From contig NW_020170449.1 of assembly GCF_000524195.1 (NCBI RefSeq), positions 5,752 through 69,751 of the forward strand: a DNA stretch of 64,000 nucleotides. Reading direction: 5' to 3'. Position 1 is the first letter of the stretch. Each line of letters starts with the position of its first letter. Both the position numbers and the translations under genes were made by a program. A model generated the notes under the pieces. That model searched no databases. It was not told where the DNA came from and worked only from the letters and a program-made list of their open reading frames with translations. This document shows positions 55,091-64,000 of this stretch, piece after piece. This DNA is from Echinococcus granulosus. Taxonomy: Eukaryota > Platyhelminthes > Cestoda > Cyclophyllidea > Taeniidae.

Positions 55091-55935
55091 AGAAGCGATG
55101 ACTCCACTTTGTATTATTTTGTCATTATCGTCTTCGCATTTGGAGAAACTATGATTTACCGACGAGTTCATGTTCTGTCACGTAGCAAGTAGGTGTAAAA
55201 AATGCTAATAAATACTGTCGGACGAAGAAAAGATGCAGTCAACGAACCCACAGTCAGCAGGGCGTGGCAACGAACGACACGTTTGAATGGTACTAAACTC
55301 ATTGATCTGGCAAGCGAGTTTAACCGCAGTAAATGAGGCACTAGCCATGTGGTAGACCTTAGTTGAGACCAAAGCGAATGAACTGAAAGGATCTGCAGTG
55401 AATACGAAGGATAAATTCTTCTATCTCAAAACTTATTAATTATTGGCGGAAGTGTGACGTGCTTACGATTCTATCAACAATTCTGATGCATTGGAAATTC
55501 TACAGTTCAACAGCAACAATGATAACCTCAACCTGACATTCTGTTTACCCTATAAACGTCCCACTCACAACAGAATTAGCAAATTATCATCGCGAAAACT
55601 TGGGCAATAAACGCCTACTGTGCCACCAGGTAACAGGAGGACTTATGGTTTTACCTGGTTTTGTTAAAAAAGAGAACAATAGGATCCTTCGCTAAATTTA
55701 TGAAAAACTCGAAGACAAGGACATTATTCTTTTGCGGAGAAAATCTTGTCTGGGTACAATTAGGCATTGTGGTTAGCGGCAAAAAATTGAGACCGTCCTA
55801 TGAAAAAACCGCAAACACATATCTACCTACGATTGGCTGATCGCACCGCAGGTTTTGTTTGTGTGTGCTTGTGCGTGTAAACAGACTATTGGCTAACATT
55901 TCCTAATTCGCTCGTGACCCCAATTGGACAATCGG

Positions 55936-55943
55936 TTACGTAA
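55936..55943. promoter_or_regulatory. TTACGTAA, PAR/NFIL3-type bZIP site
   Basis: TTACGTAA is the palindromic core bound by PAR and NFIL3/E4BP4 bZIP proteins. It lies between the two bZIP genes on the minus strand. An 8-bp match can occur by chance, so function is only suggested by context. Confidence 0.3.
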
Positions 55944-56898
55944 TGTTACATTCACGCGTCCGGCGCAGCAACGCGCAGGAATCTGATTGGCCTGTGTGTT
56001 GCGCAATCGCTGAACGCTGCCAATGATGAACTTCAGTGGGTTTTCGCATTGCATAAGAGGCGACCAACTAATGCGATCCGCAGCATCCAGCAACGCTGTC
56101 CTAGTAATTTTACCACCTGAGCCCACACACGTAAAAAGTGAATTTTTGCGTGTGCATGCGTGGAGAGGGCAAATGGGAAATAGCAAGTGATTCATGGTCT
56201 GAGTTGTGAAAGATCAACTGCTTCTGCACTAAGCGCACGCTTTTAGTGACTCATGCCACCATGTCAACCACCACCGCTGCCGCGCCATCCCATCCCATTT
56301 CGTGTCTAACAATTACCTCGTTTTCTACAGAACAACGGCGGTGGCGGTAGTTAGGAGCTAATTGATGCTCTTCGGAATTGTCTTACCCTCTACTGGATAC
56401 AAACAGTGGCAAAATAAGATAAACTCATAGATTTTTTCAAAAGCATTTCACGCTTTTGAAGCCAGCGCCAGGTCTGAATAATGCATGTTGCTTATCAGTT
56501 TATAATTACTGTATGCATTTAATCACACGTTGCAAACAGATCGGTTGGGCCTGAAAAAATGCAGGAAATCTATGGTGTTTGCAGTCAGAAGGAAACAACA
56601 TTTTTAAACTATTGAACAGCATAACCCTAGATAAAGCACTTCCTGTGTGGCCAACTGCTGTTAACACTCTGTTCTGAGACAGACCGTGACAACGAACGCC
56701 TTAATAGGCGCCTTGAGAAGCAAAAACACGGCATATTTACACTTTGACACTATTTTTTCAATCCTTTTCTATGCATACAGTCAAGCTACTTCCAGACTTC
56801 CATAAACTACTACGACCCAGTCACTACGCTGACGGCAGTGCGATGGAATATCCCCAGCACCTTCTACCTCTGACGTAGCATATTATTATTCTAACTGA

Positions 56899-57144
56899 CG
56901 CTTTGAGGAATGGTCATTAAGCCATAAAAAGTCGTCAGACGTTGCCAGATGGATCTACGGAGAAGCGATGGAGGAACGAGGAAAACTAAACCCACACCTT
57001 GACGACCGCCTCAATACCGTGTGGAATGGCGAAGTGAAGTCGCTAATTGGCGGCAACCAGAACTCCTTTACAGTAGAAACACAAAAATGGCGAAGAATTG
57101 GTAAAATCTGGAGACAAGATGCACTCTTGTATTACAGAGAATAG
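56899..57144 (+). other. 81-codon open stretch without upstream ATG, possible exon or element remnant
   Basis: Plus-strand frame between stops, reading through 'GEAMEERGKLNPHLDD' and 'NTVWNGEVKSLIGG' to a TAG. The residue mix looks protein-like, but I recognise no family and cannot place splice sites that join it to 57477-57659. It could be coding, transposon-derived or chance. Confidence 0.2.
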
Positions 57145-57476
57145 GTTAAATGACTGACCAATGTTAAGAGAACAATTTAAGTGAAGGAAAGGAAATTAAA
57201 AATAACTGATTCGATCTCGTGAAAAGCGACCCAAACATGAAATAGGCTCACTGAAGAATATTGTCTAATCGGCTTAAACGATGCCCCGAAATTAGCTTCT
57301 CCAATTGTTGAACAAAATATATGGCAATCAAACTCGATTGGAGGCTACGAAATACTTCACTGTCATGTTGAAAAACCACATTACAACCCACGCCGCAAGA
57401 GAACCACCACAACAACAATGCTCAAAACAAAGTTAAAGCCTCCCAGCAAACTAGAGTCTATTTTATTCCCATGTAG

Positions 57477-57659
57477 CACACTGTAGACCTTTTCATTCTT
57501 CCCCTGTTCAACTTCTACAACGGCAGGACGGGAATCATTCACTACATCTACCGTGAGCCCCTCTCTACCATAGAGCGCTCACAGAATTCCATAATCTGTA
57601 CCTTCTACAGAAACAACTCGGGGCGCCGCGTCATCGGCGAGTTGTTTAAAACTTACTAA
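57477..57659 (+). CDS. Possible terminal exon of an unrecognised gene
   Basis: A polypyrimidine-like stretch ending in 'cccatgtag' precedes a 60-codon frame closing at TAA. It includes 'LFILPLFNFYNGRTGIIHYI' and ends 'RVIGELFKTY'. Third positions strongly favour C (TTC, AAC, TAC, ATC, GGC, GTC), unlike the AT-rich surroundings, which is the main reason to suspect real coding sequence. An internal CC|gtgagc could also act as a donor and shorten the exon. No upstream exon or family was identified, so the function is unknown. Confidence 0.35.
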   Translation, partial: HTVDLFILPLFNFYNGRTGIIHYIYREPLSTIERSQNSIICTFYRNNSGRRVIGELFKTY

Positions 57660-60227
57660 ACTTCCCCAATGACCTCGTGTATTCACAGTTTTCAAATATT
57701 ATTAGAAACAAGGACGAATGGGATCACTTCGAAAGTCAAATTGTTAAACGTACACATCACCAATTGGCTGATTCACAAAACTCGACGAAAAGAAACATCG
57801 AAATTTAACATTAAATTTCGAAAATAAGCTTTTATTTCAAAGCTTTGCCATCACCATCAACGCCATCACCAGTAGCAGTACCAGCGTGCAAAACGCATTG
57901 TGGTGACGCTTAAAAAATACCACGGAAGAGCAAAACCCAAGTGCGTACACATCTTTCTCACATAATTCACTCGAGCATTACTCACCCCGGGCGTAACTTC
58001 TCACCAATCACAAAGCATCACACGCCACGCGCAACTTTTTTCCGCCTGTACACACGCACCGGTTGAAACACACACTCGTACGCACTCGTAATATGCCTCT
58101 CCACACCCCCTCCCGCCTCCCGCTTACGTGCATATGTGTGCGCGCACACACTGGACTGAAACTCTCTTTGAATGACTAATAATAGAGATGAAGAGGGGGT
58201 TAGGGTGGCGTGCAAAGTGGGTAGAGGTGTGGGTGGGGGGAGGGCAAAATATGACGTGTGGCCCCAACTTCAGCATATTTGTTCACGGTGGTAAACAATG
58301 CATCACGTAACGGTCGCAATAGGACAGCAGACTCAAACTATTGACTGTCTGCTGTCATGTCGTCTGAATGTATGTGTGCGCGTGCGCACCCGCGTGTTAT
58401 GGCATTGCGTGGCCCAGCCATTAATCGGAGTTAAGCAATTGGACGGAGAGAAATGAGCTGGTGACTCATTCTGCAAACGCGAGTGCATTCGAGGAGCGGA
58501 TGAATTAGGAAAAGTACAATTAGCTAATGTCTGACTAACCAGGTTTTTGTTGAAACTGCAAGGAAAGGAAAAGAATAGTCAGAGAGTAAACTAAACAATA
58601 TTAATTACGACGGGGGGATGGTTTGTAGGACAGCAAGATTAGTTCATCAAGTTCGCTACCAGCGTCACACTCGACGCCCTGGTTTCCTTGTCCAAACTCG
58701 GTGGCAAAACTATGTGCTGCGTGTTCCCTACTAGCTTATGTTAACCGCGGTTGCAAGCAGATTGGGTGAGCTTAGAACAACAGAGTAGGCGTGGGATGTT
58801 CATTATCTGAGGAGGATAACTACGTATTTTCTGTTTTAGGACCAAGTGTCCCTATTGGGTTGTGGCGGTAGGATTTTTTCTGAGCCCCTCATAAGGAATG
58901 TGTTAATTTATATGCTTAACTACGTTAGTTCTGCGGTCTGCGCATCTTGGGGTCATGAAACCTGGATTGCCAAGTCCTGCCACCTTGCCCGTGCATTACG
59001 TCTAGGCGTAGGTGTCCATATTCATGTAGGGTCACAACAGAAAGGCTCTCAAACCCGCATCCGCCTCAAGTAATCGCTTCAATCCGGTGTTCTCCTAGAA
59101 AACTCCTGACAACCGAGGCGACATCAGGCTTGTGCAACTTAAAAAAGTCTGATACGGAGTTACACAAGGCCTTTACACGAAGACACGTGGAATTATGAGT
59201 CTCCCACGCTTCCAGTAACGAAATGGAATCCTGATAGGCAGCCGAACAGCACTGAACTAGGTGGCAAGGGGTAATCATGCGGAGCATTACTTCTTTAAAG
59301 CTACCCCTCATATTTTACTAAATGGCCACAAACAGTGAATGGCATATGAAAGGCGCCCGCTGTGGAGCATCGAACAGCCTTGAGCAGTCCAGGGTCAGTA
59401 AGTGCTCACAACGCAGTTCACAAGGGGGATAAAACTGTGGCTGCATCAAAATCTACTAGACGTTGAACTCAAACTGCTTCTTGCATTGATGGAAAACCAA
59501 GGATCAATCTGGATCCTGACTAGACTAAGTTGCGATAGCTGACGCAACAAGATGTCCAAGGGTAACGCCGAGTGACGCAACAGAACACCAGTTTACCAAC
59601 GACAGCTCCACATTCGCGGTAGGCCTCGGTGCCACGGCACTTACCTCACCAGCTCCACCTAGACCATATACAACGAATCACAAAAACAAGTTGGAACAGA
59701 ACTTCAAACGCAAACGAATGACCCCACCGGTTCCATGTACAAACAGGAACTGCTAGCATGGGATGTTTCTACTTTGCTCAATTTAAGGTCGCTTATGAGG
59801 TGGGACGATGTTGGGTTTGACCAAAGATTATCAAGAATGTGGGATTTGCAACACTCAAACAACCCCATTCCTTCCAAATGAACTTAAGTGGAACTAATTC
59901 CACAGTACATAAATTTGAACGGAGAGATCAAAAAGGCAAGGAGAACCAAGGAGTGAGATAGGGATTTGGTTTTACACAACATCAGAAAACAAGCAGACAG
60001 ACATCTCTATTTAGCTACTACTAGAACTATGTCAGCAGGACCGATTCCTCAACTTAAGTTTGAAAAAACGCGGAGTTCCGAGATAACTAAAAGGCTTCGG
60101 GAAACTCAGGATGAAAATCCGCAATAAAAGAACGCCCAGGGAAGAGTCAGTCTTATTCAGTCGCTTTTAAATGGATGTCAGCAGGTCTAATTCCCACGGG
60201 CTCAAATTAAACTTAAACAGAACTTAC

Positions 60228-61005
60228 ACTGATCCACATCACTGACAGGAGGTAAAGTTGATTGTGGGATTGGAGATGGATGCGAAATACAGTTCTGTTG
60301 AAGCATTGCGATTTTCCTACCGGAAAGATCCAAGGGACTATCTTCCACGCTTCCAGCAGTATTCGCAGTCGGAGCAGGTCGTGCTGCCACTCCATTGGAA
60401 TTGTTGGCGAATGCCGAGAGCAGACGCTGCAAAGCGAGAAGATCCAGCGCATTCACAGCCGGTGGCATTGTAGACGATTGTGTTGCCAACGTCTGCAGTT
60501 GTGGTGGTGGTTGTGGGGGCGGTGTCCCCAGAACCCCTCCCCCCTTCTTCGCTTTCAACGCCGTGAGCTCTCTCACTAATGCCGCGTTTTCTCGTATCAG
60601 CACCTCATTCTGTTGTTTCAACTCTGCTATCTCCTGTTCCATCAAAGCATCGTTTTGTCGTCTCTTTTCGCGCGATCGTTTTGCCGCCTCGTTGTTCTTC
60701 CTTCTCCGCTCCCAGTACTTTTCATCCTTCTTACACTCAGGGATAAATTCTCGGGCTTTCCGGGTTTCCCCGGGTCGATAGAAGGAGGCGCATACATCCC
60801 CTTCCATCGTCCCCTCCCCCTCGTCCTCATCCTCCTCCTCTTCTAAATTGGGAGGTGGAGGTGAGGTGCCATGTTTTACCGAAATCATAGAGTTGTAGAG
60901 GAAAGTGGAGGAGACCGGAGGAATGATGGAAGAACTCGGACTACTGTGTGGTGAATCGGTGCTAGAGGGACCAGCGCCCAAGTCAGTGACTGCCAATTCG
61001 CCCAT
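60228..61005 (-). CDS. PAR/NFIL3-like bZIP transcription factor, main exon
   Basis: The frame opens upstream at 61041, but ATG at 61005 (MGELAVTD) has the better context (caagATGG), giving about 259 residues up to the likely donor. An acidic run (EEEEDEDEGEG) and the fork region 'FIPECKKDEKYWERR' precede the basic region 'RRRKNNEAAKRSREKRR'. These match PAR, NFIL3 and CES-2-type bZIPs. The leucine zipper has Leu every seven residues at 129, 136, 143 and 150, counted from the 61005 ATG. After the zipper come a Pro/Gln-rich segment and 'SPLDLSGRK', which contains a PxDLS CtBP-binding motif. At 60228 the text CAGT|gtaagt is an excellent donor, so a further 3' exon is likely. If unspliced, the frame ends at a TGA at 60202. 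By family it is a nuclear DNA-binding regulator, possibly a repressor. Confidence 0.85.
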
Positions 61006-64000
61006 CTTGATAAAGGCGATGACGGCGGAGATGATTAGCAAGCGAGCAGGCTACTGTTTATGCTGTGTGCACATGTACTGTACAGTAGCAATGATGGTGG
61101 TTGTACGGACAGGCGCTTGCATGCTTGCGCGTCCATGTCCACATCGGGGTGAAACAGACAGGCAACTGTGTGATTGGCTAGTCAATGCTCAGGCGTTTGC
61201 GTGTGTATGCGACTTTGCGAATTACCGGTGGAGGGGGGAGGAGGGGCGGTTATTAGACCAGTTATGAGGCACTTATTTCACTTTGTAGTCGTGACCTTGT
61301 GCGTCAGTATCGTGCAAATTAGATTGGCCTTTTGGCCGTTTGAGTCAACACTCGCTACCAGCATTTATTTGTGGCCCAGTGCCGTAAGTTAGCGCACAAG
61401 CGACTCATTGGGTAATTTACTCAGGCTTTAATTAGCATGAGTGCTTCACAACGTAATTTTCGGGTCAGACACGTAACACATGGACTGTTTTGATTTGCAG
61501 ACTCTGGTAGCCTACATCCTTCGATGTTCAGTGATAATCTCTGTGGGAAAGCAACATTATCGCTGTCCAGAAGGCACGTTTTTTGATTAGAAGTGGGGAA
61601 TTTCAATGTTGTCTATAGAGGGGAGGAAGTGACTAGGAGCTTCAATGCCTCATGCGTTCAACAAATATGGGTACTCTCAATGAATAAAAAACGAGGTGGT
61701 TAATGCTAAGTGAATGGGGAGTCAAGGTTGAAAGCGTAGTGGATAGTGCCAAGTGAGGAACTAAAGGATTAATCAATCCACGGAACCTTGCAATGGTATT
61801 TGACTTTGATAGGCCGACTCCGACGGCAGAAGAAGATCATGGCAACGACCACTACGAATGGTATTTCCAGCCTCTTTGAGGAGATTGTTTCGCATCTTTT
61901 GTTTCGGTTAAATCCCTTTAGGTGGGAGATCAGAAACTCCTGAAAGCCCCAAGAAGAGGCAAATTTTAAGAAACAACTCGATTTTTTTTCTGTTACCAAT
62001 CCTATTCATTCCAAAAGTCAGTTATGCACCGTAGTTTTGGAACAAACAATAGCCAAAACTGGGACTTGCAGTTCGCTCTCTGGCTCATTTCTCGGTTTAG
62101 GTCCTAGAGTTCTCAACTGATGTTGATGGGACGGACTGTAAGCAAAAATCAGATGAATCCTATCCAAAACTTTTTCCAGTGTCATTTTTTCACCTAATGG
62201 AGTCGAACGCTATTGTTGAAACTTTCAATTGAATCGTGTATTTAGGAGGCAGAATTTATGCAATCGTCCGATGATGCCTCTTTCATTCGTCCCCACAGTT
62301 CACCGTTTAAGTATCACACTTAAAGCGATGATTTTGCGTGGTGTGTTTGTTTGTGCGTGGATGAGCAATGCGTCATAGTGTTCCGTCATAAATCAGTGCA
62401 CGGTCACCAGAGCAGTAAAAAAACCCCGTTGAGGTTTTGAAACCGCCAACCGCAGCAATAAAGTTCCCACTCTCCCCTCCCTCTTCCCTGGTTTCCCTTA
62501 CCCCTTCACCCTCGTCCCGCCCTACGTGACGTAAACACGGAGCAGGTGATGGTTATGGGACAGGGAGGATCAGGGTCTCGTAATCGCAGCCTTCACCTTC
62601 ATCATGAATTTCGTTGACATTCCACTGATGCAAACGGCACGTTGATATGCGATCTTCCTTGCTTGGCTAGTTTAAAAAAGGGTTCCTCATTTGAGATTTG
62701 CAGTTACACATTCTTCTTTATTTAATCAAACTCACTTTTTGTTTGCAGGGTCATTTTGATCTCCCTCCATTTAGAGCACATTTTGGATGGAAATATGAGC
62801 GATCCGTAGATGAAACAAGTGCTATTACACACATGATCTCTGACGCTGACATACTGACGGCATGGAACTCCGCTCATACCGTCCATGTTATTAGTTTCAA
62901 AAGTCTCTTGTATGCCTATAATAAAGCCCCATCCTGAGCCGTATGCTTCTTAAGGTATGACTGGGGCCCGCATTAATAGCAGTGGTAATGGGACTCGCCT
63001 CAGAAGAACGAGAATTCCTGCTTTGCTAATTGGATACGAAACTGTAATGTTATAGAAGGTAGGTGTTGACCACAGATAGCTGAAGAGAGGCCATTAATTT
63101 CTTTCCTAGTACTAACAACAGCTTTAACTGCAAGCTCTAAATAAAAGTGGAAAATGATGTAATACCAGGTTTAAACGGAGGATTGAGAAGCTGTAATTAG
63201 TCAAACTAATTGAACATGGTCCATCCTTCAGCAAAACGGTGTAAATGAGCCCTTTTAATGAAACACGTGGAGTTGGCACAACGAATGGACGCTTGGCGAT
63301 CCACGAAACACATCTCTGGTTTTACATTTGCTCCTGTTTTTTGGATACTTTGTCGACGCTTGTGATGCAGAAAGGTGATCACAGGGAGCTGAGGACGCGG
63401 TTTACAATAAGGCGGAGACCATGTTACCAAGCGGACCCTCTCTGCAGTGCTTACGCCAGCTACCAACTCCTTTTTGTGTTGATATGACAAGTGTGTATGG
63501 AGTGGGACATCATATAACGTCCTTAAGGGTAAATCCGGCCATAAGGATCATAAGATGGACAGCTAAAAATTTTAGCAAACATGGTGAAAGAGTATTTTGA
63601 TTGAGAAAGGAACTAAAACCCCCTTACTTCACTTTGTACCACAGTTCACTGAAGAAAGATTATTGTGGCTGAAAATATGCTCACATCGGTAGGAGGTACT
63701 TTCAAGATGAGTGGATAAATAAGTTCCTCAGCATTAATTTAACAAATGGACCAAAAAGTGCAGTTAATCCACTTTAAACTTACCTATCTTTGCTGCCATT
63801 TAAAAAGATATTAAATTTAAAAACGCGCTTCGAAACCCAATTTTTTCTGAAGAGCGATCCAGTAGTTGTGCCATCAGTCAAAGCGAACTCACTGGAAGTG
63901 AGTTGTCGATTATTGTATTTAGCTGAATGAAATACTGAAAAGGAAGTTTTTGACCAACCAGCTGGAGCAAGAGCTGATGCTCTTCACTAGTGACAGGTCA
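61006..64000. other. Upstream of the PAR-like bZIP gene and window end
   Basis: Promoter and 5' UTR of the bZIP gene are expected just above 61005. A pyrimidine-rich tract lies at about 62465-62520, directly beside a bZIP-like site. Frames at 62698-62937 (+) and 63206-63490 (both strands) have no recognisable domain. No other gene was supported. Confidence 0.45.
62527..62534. promoter_or_regulatory. TGACGTAA, E4BP4/ATF-type bZIP site
   Basis: The context GTGACGTAAA matches nine of ten positions of the E4BP4/NFIL3 consensus RTKAYGTAAY. It lies about 1.5 kb upstream of the PAR-like bZIP start, so autoregulation is possible. This is inference from a short motif. Confidence 0.3.

Larger units (their letters stand above)
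55091..60227. other. Mostly unassigned sequence between gap and PAR-like bZIP exon
   Basis: Apart from the candidate exon at 57477-57659 and the open stretch at 56899-57144, no gene was recognised. From about 58840 to 59830 long open frames overlap on both strands without recognisable domains, possibly a decayed mobile element. Any 3' exon of the PAR-like bZIP gene should be in this interval on the minus strand. Confidence 0.4.

Noticed and set aside
50972..60228. Joining the two bZIP regions as one gene
   Set aside because: The PAR-like exon ends with one base (T) of a codon and the first C/EBP-like exon starts with AA, which would make TAA. The two also carry separate complete bZIP domains.
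60395..60781. 128-codon plus-strand frame
   Set aside because: It lies opposite the bZIP exon and reflects that gene's codon bias; the minus frame encodes a clear bZIP domain.

Overview
The window is animal (metazoan) nuclear DNA. Its genes are split by GT-AG introns, and two of them encode bZIP factors of types known from animals (C/EBP-like and PAR/NFIL3-like). Introns come in two sizes: about 60-90 bp, and 1-7 kb. That pattern and a dispersed degenerate repeat suggest a flatworm, perhaps a tapeworm, but this is inference and I cannot name a species. A run of exactly 100 N (54991-55090) marks a scaffold gap. There is no sign of bacterial operons, CRISPR arrays or phage.

Layout. 1-3801 is intergenic, starting with a decayed ATTCATCC-type repeat. 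3802-14491 (+) is a four-exon SLC10 (bile-acid:sodium symporter family) protein with a long glycosylated ectodomain. 17896-26397 (+) is a three-exon SERINC (serine incorporator) gene. 26398-27919 is the 3'-to-3' interval between it and the next gene. 27920-47056 (-) is a complete 17-exon kinesin-13 (KIF2/MCAK type) microtubule depolymerase; the exon lengths sum to 2,715 bp, an exact 904-residue frame. 47057-50315 is intergenic and carries at least two copies of a ~280-bp element. 50316-51286 (-) holds the last three coding exons of a C/EBP-like bZIP factor whose first exon I could not place. 60228-61005 (-) is the main exon of a PAR/NFIL3-like bZIP factor with a PLDLS (CtBP-type) motif. Between the two bZIP genes are the gap and a possible exon of an unknown plus-strand gene (57477-57659).

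The genes look like independent housekeeping or regulatory loci rather than one pathway. The one local theme is two bZIP factors of different families on the same strand about 10 kb apart, with several bZIP-type DNA motifs nearby. I found no new biological system that I can defend. The best leads are the SLC10 protein with its sodium-site motifs apparently lost, the bZIP pair, a perfect 28-bp inverted repeat in a kinesin intron, and the unassigned exon near 57.5 kb.
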